This document shows positions 1-11,593 of a stretch of DNA of 64,000 nucleotides, one piece after another; position 1 is the first letter of the stretch; every line of letters begins with the position of its first letter. Location of the stretch: assembly GCA_001630475.1 (NCBI GenBank), contig KV419400.1, forward strand, positions 310,940-374,939, in the 5' to 3' direction. The notes below the pieces were generated by a model that saw only the letters and a program-made list of their open reading frames with translations, was not told where the DNA came from and ran no database searches. Made by a program: the position numbers and the translations under genes. This DNA comes from Sistotremastrum niveocremeum HHB9708 (lineage: Eukaryota > Basidiomycota > Agaricomycetes > Sistotremastrales > Sistotremastraceae).

Positions 1-2618
1 GTCGTCGAACAATGCGATCCGTTGCTCTAGTTTTCGGATTCTCTCAGCTTCAGCATCCTCGTCCATACTCTTTCTCTTCAGCCCTCCGGTCCCGCCGCCG
101 GTCCCCCGACTACGTTTGGGAGCTGGTCGGAGAGGGCGAAGAACATAGTTGTAGAGTTTGGTGAGAACGGAGGATGGAAGTTGATCGATGTCGAGTTCGA
201 TCTCCTCCGTGCTGTCGCGTATCTCAGGAACGCCCTCGTGAATTATTTGAATGACTTTCTCGAGTTTAGGGCCGTCGAGAGTGGCGATAGTTTCACTGAG
301 ATCCTTCTTCTGCTCGAAGGACAAAACGTCGTCGTCTGCCACCTTTTTGCCCTTCTTGGACGAAGACGAAGACTTTCCGGTAGGCTGAGCCTTGGACGAA
401 CTCGACTTGGACGGCCCTGCCGAAGAAGACGCGTATTTGTCTCGCTTCTCTTTCTTCTCCTTCTTCTTGACCTTCTTGCTGTCTATGGCAGAGAGATTGC
501 GCTGCAATACTTCGATCTGCGTTTTCATCATAGAAACTATGCCTGAACAGAATTTGAATCAAGTAAAACCAACAAGCGCAGGAGAAATACTTACGGGATT
601 TCTCATCGTCGTCGTCCTCTTCTTCGTCTTCCTCATCCTCGCCTTCACTCTCCGATCTTTCACGGAGAGGAGGCAATGCTGCCCATTTTTCATCGAAGAC
701 GCGCTGCAACTCCTGCCCGGCTTCGTTGACACTTGACCCGGCCGGGTTGAACGTGAAGCAATTTCTCAACATTAGCTTGAAATCGGCGTGGAATTTCGAA
801 GCGTTCGAATATTCGCCCTTTTCAAGCTTCTTCTTCATGGTTGAAAAGTCCATGGGCTTCTTGATGATTTTAGGGTAAGAAGGGATGTTTAAGGCTACCC
901 AATCTAAACGAAAGAATTGATATAGGCATGCTAAACACACTGACAAGAACGCACCAACTGGGTCGTAGAAAGGAGAAGCACAGTTCCAGTATTGCTTCTT
1001 CTGAAGATCTGACAAAATCTTTCCACAAAAGCGGAGCTGATCGGCAGTTCCGTCGTCTTTCCTGTCCTTAGTTCGCCGGGGCTTCTTAGGAGGATCTGCG
1101 TAAGGAAGATCTTTAGGGGCAGGGGGATGGATTTCGCGTTTCGGCCGTCCAGGGACTTCAGTGTCTGATCGCCGGATTGTAGGCACAGACATCGACGTTC
1201 TTCGGGCAGGAGCTGGGGGCTTCTCTGCCTTTTCGACCTTTTTAACAGGAAGGGGGGGTGGAGCGACAGGGGGGGTCGGTTTTGCGACAGGGACGGCGGC
1301 GGGCTTGGGCATCTATAAAATCATCAGATACAGAAATGGGAACGAGCAGTGACAACTCACCTCTTCGGCTGGTGGCATTTGTTTCAGTTGCTTTGTGAAG
1401 ACGGCTTCGACGCGCTTTCCCATTTGTGATATTGGATGTTCGGCGCCATTGAAAGTCACGCAGTTTTGGAAGATAAGCCTGACCTCCTTCGCGAATTCGT
1501 CGATGTGGTAGTAGCGAGGCTGATCGGATTTGGCAGGCTTCGAAGGATTCGAGTTGTCGAGTTTTTTCTCAACAGTCGAAAGATCCATCGGCTGCTTGAT
1601 GACAGTGTAGTAGTGAGGGATCCCGAGAGCGACAGCATCCACGGGATTGAGGAAGGGACTTGCGTCTTTCATCTTCTTGAGAGTTCGGATCGCATGCTTG
1701 CTAAAGCGATACTGATCCGCAGAGATGGATGACCACGAAGAGTCAGGTGGCGATGGGGGAGCAGTTGTAGGCGGGGGGATTGGAGTTGCAGAGCGCGTAT
1801 GACCATTGACGGTCTTTGAGATCTAGTCAGCACGCCCAGCGCGCCTGAGAGATAGCAGGCTAAGCTTACGTGATCTAACGACGCCCGATCTGCATCTGAG
1901 AGTCTCCTAGCTCGCTTGGTAGGAGGTTGGGAATCATCGTCGGCATCCATGCTTGGGGCATCCCGAGTCAGGTTGTTCGGCAGTGAATTTGAGGCGACGG
2001 TGACCTCGGGCGTATCTTTGGCTGATGATGAAGGCTCTGAGACGGAGGATGGAAGGGTGGATTGGGGTTTAGATGTGTCTTGAGGGCTGGCAACTGAGTC
2101 TTGAGTGTCGGGCGTAGCGTGGGCATGGATGCCATTCGTCGTAGGAGGAGGGGCACTCATTTCGACGTCGGTGAGTTCAGTCTTGGGGAGGACCCCGTTG
2201 GTAGCGATGCCATTGACTGGAGTGGTTGGCGAGGCTTGCTCGGCCATCTGGACGTCTTCGAGAAGTTGACCCACAGGCGGCGGAGGAGTGCCTTTGGGCG
2301 GACTGATTGGGATCGAGTCTTTTAATATAAGACCGCATGAGTATTTGGACATGTTTGGGCCACCCGCGTCGCGAACGCGTCGCCAGAAAAAATTGACGGC
2401 TCACCTGGATCAACTGGCGTCCCGACCGTTGGTTTCGTCGACACGATTTCAGTTTTCTCAATGGCTGCACGTAATGGCTCATGTCGAACGTCACTCTCTG
2501 GTCCAGGCTGATTGATGTTGATGCCGGTGATGGAGAGGGAGGGAGGAGGGATCGTTCCATTAGTGTCAAGGGATGTATGCGATATGCCGTTGACCGCCGG
2601 TGGGGACATGGCCATCAT
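1..2618 (-). CDS. BDF1: BET double-bromodomain chromatin protein (BDF1-like), 3' end outside window
   Basis: This is a BET-family reader of acetylated histones, expected in the nucleus and linked to TFIID-type transcription. After splicing, the minus strand encodes a Ser/Thr/Pro-rich N-terminus, bromodomain 1 (about 1320-1700; ZA-loop residues around PMDLSTVEKKL and the acetyl-lysine-binding Asn in NCVTFNG), a Pro/Lys linker, bromodomain 2 (about 700-1020; KKPMDFSTMKKKL and NCFTFNP), an acidic Glu/Asp run near 620-680 and a basic Lys/Ser region. An extraterminal (NET) domain follows at about 150-340 (LSFEQKKDLSETIATL). The two-bromodomain plus NET order is diagnostic of BET proteins. At least five short introns interrupt it. 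The start chosen is the MM pair at 2618. The last residues seen (RKLEQRIALFDD) run off base 1, so the C-terminus is missing here. Confidence 0.93.
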
Positions 2619-3086
2619 ATTATTAGGAGTGTAGAGGACTAGGACAACACCAACGACGACGAAAATGGACAAGAAATCGAAGAAATAATAAGCGAGATCA
2701 CGTGACTGTGCGCACCGCAGAGAGGAGGGGCGAGGTGGGTTCTCGTTGGTTGATTTGGGGCGGAGGGGAAATGCCTGAGGCCCGCCTTATGTAGTCGCCC
2801 GGCTGCCCACCACCGGCAAAGATAAGGTTTTTTCGAACTCCGCAGCTTGCAAAATGTAAATAAGCACAAACACCGTTCCCCACTGAAAATTTGCATCAGT
2901 TGCGTGCCAGCGACGTCTTGTCCGTCGTCGGATGTCCCAAGCTTCGTCAGTCCATGGCTTGAAGCCCTCAGCGCCGCCCTGTTCAGTCTCGAAGAGCTTG
3001 TGCAAGAATTTGGGCTCCGGTGACTCCCTTGAACCTCGCAACAATAGGGGTCTCGACCCCTGTCCTCATGCAGAGCACAACCTGTC
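2619..3086. other. Intergenic, promoter of the BET gene and 3' region of WDR70
   Basis: About 470 bp between two minus-strand genes. The open frames here on either strand have no recognisable family and lie downstream of the WDR70 stop, so I read the stretch as a 3' UTR followed by the BET promoter. No repeat or RNA gene is seen. Confidence 0.5.
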
Positions 3087-5727
3087 TCACTGCTCCTCCG
3101 CCTCCTCTTTCTCCTCCTCTGGCTTTGCGAAAACCTTTCCAGAGTCCTTCCAAGCTGCAAAAGAACACGTCAGCACTAATCGGGCAGCGGACGGGCAAGG
3201 GCGTGTGAGCGGTATTGCTGACGTAAGGTGCAATTTTCACCGGTAGACCCTTGAGCCAGATGCAGCGAGAAAACCATTTCTCACCTTTTGTCCATACCGG
3301 ATCTGTGTCTGCAACATCTGCATATCTGAGAAGAGCTTCCCGGGGCTAGTGAAAGTAATAGTCAGAATCAATGTAAGACAGAATTGAAATTGAAGACGGA
3401 GGGTCTCAGGTCATCCCCGAGACCGCGGCAATGAGCGCAGACGCCGAAAAACACTTGTGCATCAACTTCGAAGCTGCGGCTCTGTTCTCCAGGCGCACAG
3501 CAGTCGGACTGCAGAATGCACATAGATGCTCCAGACCGAGCTGAGGATCGAGCACAGATGCCACAATCGCCGATAACAGAAATTTGCAATGGATGACGGC
3601 AGAAAAGTCCGGTAGAACACTCACATCCATGTCGCGTGTGGTGTCCCTGAACAAATTTTGCACAATGTGCTGAGTAGCGCTGGCGCCCACTCGTCCGCCT
3701 TTGCCTGGTCCTGTGACAGGCAATTCTGGCTTGTGGCTCTTCCGAGGATCGTTTCGCTCCTTTTCGCGTTTTCTTTTTGTTGCGCTCCCTATCGCTGCCA
3801 CGATGTCGTCGCCATCTCGGAACATCGGTAATGCATGAGGAGTTATAATGGCAGGCGCCATGACAGAATTGGAGAGGGATTCAATCGTTGCTTTGCGTGG
3901 CGGGCCCTTGTTGAGGAGTAGCTTTGCACCATTCGAAGATGTTAGCGGCGAATATAACACCGTAATCTGACCGGACGCCAAACCGACGAGAACCTGCAGA
4001 AGGGTCAGATCAGGCACCATTATCGAGGCTGTCATTTCGTACCTGGTTGATCCTCGTGTGCCAAAGAACCTTGACGACGCTGCTGGGCATCTCAACGCTC
4101 TCTACTTTTTCCAGCGTTTCTCTATCCAACAGTAGCAGGCTTCCCTGTTTGCCTTTACCTGGAGCGCTGCTACCAGTTACGACATATTTTTCATCTGGGC
4201 TGAAAACAGCGTTCGTGCCGGGATACAGTGTTGCCAAACCACTTTGCTCTGCTATGGGTTTCCGGAACTTACGAAGATCCCACACTAGATCATAATCAAT
4301 TTATAGCTCTTACAATGCGGATAAGACGAGCTTACGCTTGACCGTGTCGTCGCTAGCTCTTGTAAGCATCGTCCATCCATCTCGTGAAAACACGATTGAA
4401 CCCGTTTCGCTGTTCTTCTGATGTGCTCCCTCTATCGAGTGATTTGGTCGTACGAAATTTGAATTCGCATTCCATAAGTGCAAGGCACCATCCAAGCATG
4501 CTGTAAAGTCGAGTGTCAGTTGTGATACATGCAAGAAAGACTGGCGTACCTCCGGCGATGATGCTTCCATCCGGCGAATATGCACAACTCATCACCTTTG
4601 TACGCGCACCTCGCTCTTTGGATTTCACCACAATCACTGTCTTTTGTTTTCGCTTATTCTCAACGTCCCATATTCTGGTCAAAGATTAGAATGGCAATAT
4701 AAGTATGGACTAGACACGTACCTAATCGTTGAATCTGCTGACGAGGTGATAAACAAATTTTCTTCATACGGATGCCATGCACAAGAAGTCAAGTCTGCAA
4801 CGTGTCCACTACCTCGTTAGTCTCCAGTCAACGAGGGAACATGGATCTGAAATTTCAAAAAACTCACGCAGTATGCTTCATATCCCGAATGTACATGTCC
4901 CCTTTAATGAAAGTGGCCCTGTAAAACTGTCATTCTCGGACTGAAATTCCAGCAAGCGGATAAATACTTCTCCTCCCCGTCTCTATCATACAGTTTTGCC
5001 TGTGAAGTCCCAGAAATCACGAGAAATTGGTCACCCTTGTTCGAATATTTTAGATCGTTGACCTTACTTCAAGTCAGCCATGAGAATTGACGGAAAAATT
5101 GAACGACTCACATAATAACTACCGGCAGGTTCCCAACTCTTGAACGGTTTACATCGTACATCCATTCCACCAAAATCCCACAATTTACAGTCATAGTCAT
5201 GCGACCCGGATAATACACGAGCACCAGAAGGGTCAACTGCAAGCGCAGAAACAACCTTATTATGGTCTGCCAACACCAATTCGTGCGTCATTGGAAATTG
5301 TGGTGCATCATCCTCGTCGTATTCATCCTCGTTCTCGTCGTCTGCGTCTGGTCTGCCCGCAAGACTGAGATCATCCGGGTCATATACTGGTTCTGCTACG
5401 GGTATGTTGGACGAGGGACCAGCAGAGCTGCTCGAGCTTGCTGGTTGGACCGGTGCTTGGAAAGGCTTGGAGGGCATCCGGTAGGAGGGCTCCTCTGAAT
5501 CCGATTCCTCGTCCTGGTTAGCCTGTGGCTTAGCAACGGCGTTCTCGAGACTTGTTGGGCCCTTTATAAAGAGAGCTTAGCGATTTTCAGAATGGTAGCA
5601 CACCGAGTGAAATACGAACCGCGACACGCTTGTTCTTGTCAAACCTGTTTCTGTCCAATTGAACCTTCGATTTTTTGGCACCAAATCCCGAAATGCCCAT
5701 CAAGGCCATCATATCCGCGTCAGACAT
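3087..5727 (-). CDS. WDR70: WDR70-like WD40-repeat protein
   Basis: This is a WD40 beta-propeller protein of the WDR70 (gastrulation-defective) family, a nuclear protein linked in other organisms to chromatin and DNA-damage responses. The protein starts MSDADMMALMGISGFGAKKSK, then has an acidic Ser/Asp/Glu-rich stretch (DADDENEDEYDEDD). The first repeat follows (HELVLADHNKVVSALAVDPSGARVLSGSHDYDCKLWDF), and further WD repeats continue through about 3900-5100. The tail has a Lys/Arg-rich segment, then a well conserved C-terminus reading PREALLRYADVADTDPVWTK and AWKDSGKVFAKPEEE, and ends at the stop at 3087-3089. About ten small introns are needed. The last two exons (about 3285-3345 and 3087-3170) are short and easy to miss. 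It is divergent from the small gene starting at 5898. Confidence 0.9.
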
Positions 5728-5897
5728 GGCGCTAAGGCCTGAGAGAATACAGAAAGGAGAATACAGAAATGCTCAGCAGAACAGTCAAGCCAGAGGCTTC
5801 GGAACGGAGGAGGTGTCGGAACCCGGCGTCGCTTGAGTCTGTCGACTACGTTGGTCTTGGATACAACAGATACAAAAGCTCCTTGGCTTCATCCATC
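5728..5897. promoter_or_regulatory. Divergent promoter WDR70 / hypothetical gene
   Basis: The start codons of two divergent genes lie 170 bp apart, so the stretch must serve as promoter and 5' UTR for both. I see no clear TATA box. Codons upstream of 5898 are open in frame, but the paired ATG codons at 5898 and 5901 begin the basic, protein-like sequence. Confidence 0.5.
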
Positions 5898-6534
5898 ATG
5901 ATGTCCTACAAACGGAAACGAGCAGCCTCTCCTATTCCTTCCAACCAGCCATATTTTGTGCCGGATGAGTCAGAATCGGAGCGTAACACGAAAAAGAGGC
6001 GCACGACTCCCCCACCACTCGATGGCCGCCTTCGAGGCATGTGGCGCAGGACGGAGGCCCAGACAAACCACGATGACGACGAGTCAGACTGGTCACAGGA
6101 TGCAGACGAGCAAGGAGTGGACGAACGCGATGGGGATCTTGCAGCCCCAACATTGCAGGAGTATCAGTCTGTAAACAGCCTCCTCCGAGATTTGCACAAT
6201 CAAAGCCACCAGCGAGCTCGGACGAATGACACAATGTCTAAACTGGCTCCTCAGAATACTCTTCCGACTACCCCGTCGCCATCGAGCTCCAAACTAGCTG
6301 GCCTCGCGCGTGTGGCAGGAGGGCGTACCCCTCCCCTCAAGCATGTTGTAGAAGACGTTGAGGGTGTGAGGGTCAAGGAGTGGTACGAGGACACCAATCG
6401 GTATGTTGGATGTCGTATTAGACGCATCACCCAACTTATCGGCCTTCAGACTGTTAGGGGACCTCTTCCTGACGCGACGACGCGTGATAACAGATCATTC
6501 TGAAACCGACACAGTCGATGATACTCATGGATAA
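5898..6534 (+). CDS. Small basic nuclear-type protein, unknown function
   Basis: I do not recognise the family. The protein begins MMSYKRKRAASPIP and has a KKRR nuclear-localisation-like motif near residue 35, an acidic Asp/Ser/Gln stretch around 55-80, then a Ser/Pro linker. It has one intron, 6401-6449, supported because reading through it soon reaches a stop, whereas splicing joins WYEDTNR to LLGDLFLTRRR and ends at the TAA at 6532-6534. The protein is about 200 residues. The WYEDTNRLLGDLFLTRR segment is the most conserved-looking part and may be a short helical module. Its gene is divergent from WDR70 and convergent with frataxin. An upstream in-frame ATG at 5769 would add 43 residues and is less likely. 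Confidence 0.7.
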
Positions 6535-6679
6535 CCTCTACATTTGACCCAACTGCGGGTCTGCGGCATACTATATTTCTTTCTCACTCAAGCTCGAAAC
6601 ATCCACCGTCATCGTCATCATTGCATCGCCATCGCCATCTCGATCTCATCTTGTACTATAAGGAAAACCGGAGCTGTTA

Positions 6680-7416
6680 TTATGTATTATGTACGTCCAA
6701 ACCGAGATCAATTCGTTTTTGGAATATCTGACTGAGTTCATCATGTAGCAGATCTTTCAATGCATTTCTATCCCGTTCATACACCCATGTGCGGACACCC
6801 GCGTTCCAATCATATCTCTTGGGCCCGCTGTATACCAATAGATGGTCAGGATTGGAGCGTATCTGGCTCGCGCATAACAAAACGTGCCTCATTGGAGAAG
6901 ACAGCCATATCTGCTTATTGGGAGGCTGCTTGTTGATTACATATGTCCCGTATTGTCCGACGTTTAGTGTTAGTACCCCGCTCTGTATCACTGTGCTAAG
7001 CCTGCAGCGCGTTACAAGGGAACATTATCATCCTCACCGAATATTCTACGTCATAACCGGGAATATTCACTTCGTCTAGTAACTCTTCCAGAGACTCATG
7101 TAGCGTATCCATGAATTCTTCGGACAATTGATGATATTTCTCTCCCGATAGATTACTGATTTGCATGTTTAGAAGTGGACTGAGAGCCGCGACGAATGTC
7201 TACCAACCTTTGCTTCACCTGAGGTGGAGGCGTGGCATAATGCCGTCGGGTGTTATTTATTTCATTCCTTCGTCGTAAAGGAGGTGTCGTTCGAGTCCCT
7301 ACGCCTGTAACGCACCGAGGTACAGAAAGGACAAACCGACGAAGAGGACTGAGACGAAGCATGACGGACGTCGAGTAGTATTGCCTCCGAGTTGCGACAC
7401 ATCGCGCCCTCATCAT
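6680..7416 (-). CDS. YFH1: Frataxin, mitochondrial iron-sulfur cluster assembly factor
   Basis: Frataxin binds iron and stimulates the Nfs1-Isu1 cysteine desulfurase/scaffold complex in the mitochondrial matrix. The N-terminus is Arg/Ser-rich without acidic residues, as expected of a presequence (MMRARCVATRRQYYSTS). The mature fold begins around SGEKYHQLSEEFMDTLHESLEELLDE, whose acidic helix supplies the iron-binding ridge. It continues with [38 protein letters not shown], the family signature, and a C-terminal helix ending at 6680. Introns: one near 7150-7187, one near 6984-7038, and a third at 6828-6887 that would use a GC donor. If that 60-nt stretch were retained it would add 20 residues inside the invariant [11 protein letters not shown] motif, so splicing is much more likely. 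The start codon is only 46 bp from that of the divergent ASNSD1-like gene. Confidence 0.95.
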
Positions 7417-7462
7417 CTAGTATCACGTCGTCGACCATGATCTCCGTGTGATAAGCTCCTAA
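7417..7462. promoter_or_regulatory. YFH1: 46-bp divergent promoter, frataxin / ASNSD1-like
   Basis: Only 46 bases separate the frataxin start codon (7416, minus) from the ASNSD1-like start codon (7463, plus). The core promoters and 5' UTRs must overlap each other or reach into the opposite gene unless one start codon lies further inward. Confidence 0.55.
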
Positions 7463-9897
7463 ATGTGTGGTATACTTTGTTCAGTGACTTTTTCATCTGG
7501 AGAGCCTGTCGACGACAATGCACTGAATGCACAACTCGAAAGCCTTCGAAAGGCGAATGCTGAACGAGGTACGGACAAATGCAGCCATCTCAACTCAAAC
7601 GCGCCCAATGACCTTTCCGAATTCAGGCCCTGATTCATCTGTATGGTACCATACACGTGTCGAAGCCAAGGATCCAATGCATCGCAATGTCGATATTGCA
7701 TGCTACTCTTCTGTGTTACATCTCAGAGGAGACACGGTCACGAGACAACCTTTGGTTTCTGCGGACGGCAACATTCTTTGTTTCAACGGAGAGGTAAGTT
7801 CTCAGCGTCATGAATAGATGGACGGAACAAGGATCTCACTCACGAAGACCATCCATAGATTTTCGAGGGATTAGACGTAAGACTTGTTATACATCAAAGA
7901 TGAGGCTTGTGCAACCAGATCTCCTCAGATAAACAAGCACGAAAACGACGCCTCAAAGCTCTTTGGCCTTCTCAATGCTTCGGGATCGGATGACATAGCA
8001 AAAGTTCTTGGAAGTGTCGAGGGATGGTCAGTGTCATGCCTCAGTAGATTGGACCTGCGCTAACCGACAAAATATATTTCAGTTATGCCTTCGTTTTCTA
8101 CCATGTCAGAGATCTGGTATTATGCATCTCTATACCATCTTACACCTTAACAGAACTCTTCGAAAAGACTATTCTTCGGTCGCGATCCACTTGGCAGACG
8201 TTCGTTGTTACTGCATATACCAGTGACTTCGAACGATTCACTTGTTATTACATCGGTCGGAGGAAGTGACGTACCTCAAATGTCATTCGAGGAAGTTTGC
8301 ACCGATGCGATTATGTGTCTCGATCTCATGACCAACACGCGCTCAACGAACCTTGTAAGTCTTCTTGTTTTGTTTGAGTTCTCAGACGACGGCGACTTAT
8401 TCGGCCTAGCCTTCGTCTGCGTTTGCCATTCCGTTGTCCGAGGTCCCGAGAAAGTTGGAATCACGTGTATTCGTTAGTATCTCCCAGATTATCGAGGTAG
8501 CGCGGCTGAAACTAAAACAAGACCAGGATCCCTAAGCTGAATGTGTCATGGACAGAAACCGAGCCACAGATTCAGACTATAGATGATCAAATCTTACCTA
8601 GCCATGCACTCCATGGCCTAACGTCCCAATTCATACAGACACTCGAGGAAAGCGTTCGACTAAGAGTGAAAGACATTCCTTACCAGTACGACATTGCTCT
8701 CCACAATTGTCAAGATGCTATAATCCTATGTCAGAGCTGATGGTAACATCGCGCGGGTCGCCATCCTTTTCTCGGGAGGAATCGATTGCACAGTTATCGC
8801 CCTGCTAGCCGACAGGTGAATATTGACTTAATTCTTCCCCAGATTAATTGTAGCTGACGCCCATCAGACACGTTCCTCCCTCCGAGCCCATTGATCTCCT
8901 AAATGTAGCCTTTGAAAATCCTCGAAAGCTTCGTAATCAGAGCCAAACGGGAAAAATGAAAGCCGGCCAAAACTCGACAACACAGAAGGTAGTCGATCCA
9001 TACGCCGTGCCAGATCGAGAGAGCGGACTAGAAGAGCTTGACGAATTACGGACTCTGTGCCCCGGTCGGATATGGAACTTTGTGCGGTCGAATCTTTGGC
9101 TTTTGAGGGATTTGGTGATTTATTCATTGACAGATCGAAGTGAACGTGGACTTTGAGGTTAGGCTCACTCTTTGAGCCATCGCATCTGATAAACGGCGTC
9201 GATTAGGAAGCCAGGTCGGCGCAAAAGAAAGTTCTGGCATTGATGTATCCTCGACAAACTGTCATGGACCTTGTGAGTCAGCGCTTATGCGATCATGTGG
9301 ATCGCAAACTAAATTTTGTTTGTTAGAGTCTGGCCCTAGCACTTTACTTCGCTTCTCGAGGTAAAGGGCGCGTCCTGAATCCAGAGACCAGACAGTCGGC
9401 TACATATATCAGCACAGCTAGGGTCATTCTAAGTGGCCTTGGTGCTGATGAGTTATTGGGAGGTTATGGTCGACATCGTACAGCCTATCAAATAGGAGGC
9501 TGGAGTAAGGTCATAGATGAGGTTTGTCGTTGTCCACCCTATTTCATTCCGCCAAAATTGCTGACATATTTTCAAGCTTCAGTTAGACTTGGATCGTATT
9601 CCTACACGCAATCTGGGAAGAGATGATCGCGTCATATCAAGCCACGGAAAGGAGACGAGATATCCTTTCCTTTCTATTCCCTTTGTGTCGTTCGCGGCAG
9701 GGCTTCCTGTTCAAGTGAAGATAGATCCACGGTTACCGTTGGGATGTGGGGAGAAGATGATTTTGAGGCTGGCCGCCGCTAGATTGGGCCTTAAATCGGC
9801 AAGCACTCGAAAGAAGAGAGCTATGCAATTTGGAAGTCGGTCGGCGAGAATGGAAGGAGACCAGAAGGGTCATTTGTTGGTTGACGCAGAATCATAG
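7463..9897 (+). CDS. ASNSD1: Asparagine synthetase domain-containing protein 1-like
   Basis: This protein has a class II glutamine amidotransferase domain fused to an asparagine-synthetase-type ATP pyrophosphatase domain. After the initiator Met comes Cys2 (MCGILCSVTFSS), the N-terminal nucleophile exposed when Met is removed. Splicing then gives AERGPDSSVWYH and LHLRGDTVTRQPLVSADGNILCFNGE, typical of the amidotransferase fold. The synthetase half carries the PP-loop (ILFSGGIDCTVIALLADR, near 8760-8815) and ILSGLGADELLGGYGRHR (near 9430-9480), followed by RIPTRNLGRDDRV and KETRYPFLSIPFV. The overall organisation matches the ASNSD1 group rather than genuine asparagine synthetase. About eight short introns are required. 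The start was chosen because Cys must be residue 2. The exact substrate is not known from the sequence. Confidence 0.9.
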
Positions 9898-10036
9898 GCA
9901 CGGTGGCGTGATCTCCGTTGATGTTAGTTTCAAAGAATGTATATCCAATCATGAATCAATTACTTTTTTGTTGGAATTTGAGGCGTGCATGCATGTCCTT
10001 GAGTGAGATCGGAATCATCGGCAACCGGAACACGGC

Positions 10037-11283
10037 ATGTCTCTTCCAGCTTCGCGTCTCCTCGGTACGTCGAAAAGACAACGTCAGGTGCATGGATTGT
10101 TAACTTTTGCCTCCTATAGTGCCTCTGGGCATTGGCCTAGCCGTTCTGCAAGCCAGCATCTATGATGTTCCTGGTGGTTATCGGGCTGTCATGTTCGATC
10201 GGTTTAGTGGTGTGAGGGACGAGGTTGGCCTTCAACTTGTTGTCACTAGGATCGTACTTCACATGGCTTTAGGCATCCGGTGAAGGAACACATTTTCTTG
10301 TACCTTGGCTTCAAAAGGCCATTCTGTACGACTGTCGGACAAAGCCACGGGTGAGAAGATTCTAAGCTGGTACTCTGGTCGTTCGTCTGATCATTTCTGC
10401 AAAGAATATCTCAACAACTACCGGGTCTAAGGATCTTCAAATGGTCTCCATCACACTGAGGGTCCTCTCCCGTCCCAACATCGAACATCTATCCAAAATT
10501 TATCAGAATTTGGGACTGGATTACGATGAGCGAGTTTTGCCTTCTATTGGCAATGAAGTCTTAAAGGCCATCGTGGCCCAATTCGATGCTGCAGAGTTGA
10601 TTACTCAGAGGGAAGTGGTGCGTGATTTTTCATTTTATCGTTATATATCTTTGACGCAGTTACGCTCCTATGAAAGGTGTCGGCACGAATTCGCGAAGAT
10701 CTTCTTCAACGATCCAGCGAGTTCAATATAAGACTGGAGGATGTGTCCATCACTCATTTGACTTTTGGCAAGGTTCGTCATCTGTCGCTTACTCTCATGA
10801 ACTTTCATTAACCATAATCTTTATTGCAGGAGTTCACACAGGTACGCCAAGAGTAGGCATATGTTATGGTTTTCCGCTGACCCCGAAATTACAGGCTGTT
10901 GAAGCCAAACAGATTGCACAACAAGGTACGCACTATCCCGTAGGATGTTGCATCGATACAGCTTGCTTACTGCGTCTTCAGATGCCGAGCGCGCCAAGTT
11001 TGTTGTTGAAAAGGTAGGCGCATACCATCGTATCTGAGCGGCGCCTGACATTTTTTAGGCTGAACAAGAACGTCAAGCTGCCGTCATTAGGGCTGAAGGC
11101 GAAGCCGAGGCTGCTGCGACGATCTCACGTGCCCTGAACAAGGCTGGAGAGGCATTTGTTGCATTCCGCAAGATCGAGGCCAGTAAGGCTATCGCTGCGT
11201 CCCTGGCTGCAAGCAGGAATGTGACATATGTACCGACTGGTGGAAGTAATTTGTTGTTGAATGTACCTACCAACGATCGATAA
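10037..11283 (+). CDS. PHB1: Prohibitin 1, inner mitochondrial membrane scaffold
   Basis: Prohibitins 1 and 2 form ring complexes in the mitochondrial inner membrane that stabilise new proteins and regulate the m-AAA protease. The first exon is only 28 nt (10037-10064, MSLPASRLL); the intron at 10065-10119 follows, and splicing restores [32 protein letters not shown], giving a hydrophobic anchor and the start of the SPFH/band 7 domain. Further on are the [19 protein letters not shown] region, [39 protein letters not shown] and a coiled-coil segment [22 protein letters not shown], and the protein ends near [11 protein letters not shown]. The sequence matches PHB1 rather than PHB2. The short first exon could be lost in automated annotation. 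Confidence 0.95.
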
Positions 11284-11593
11284 TGTAATCACGACGGAAA
11301 TATTTTTTGATTGCGGAGATCGAATTGTTTATTTGCCCGAGTTTGTCTCTCTCTCATCGTCTGTCCATTTCTCAGTTCCTCTGTCCTATCTCTCTGTCTC
11401 TTTCCGTATGTCTAATCTGGCTGGATATGGGCGGGATATTCGCTGATAATCGCTCTAGTCTCCTCTCTATCTTCTGTCTCATTTCCCTTTTGTGTCTTTC
11501 TGTTCCTTTGTAAGTTTTCGATTATCTCTTCTGATCATCTATTCATGATCGTGCTCATCTTCTAGTCTCACTATCTCTCCGACTCTCTAAATC

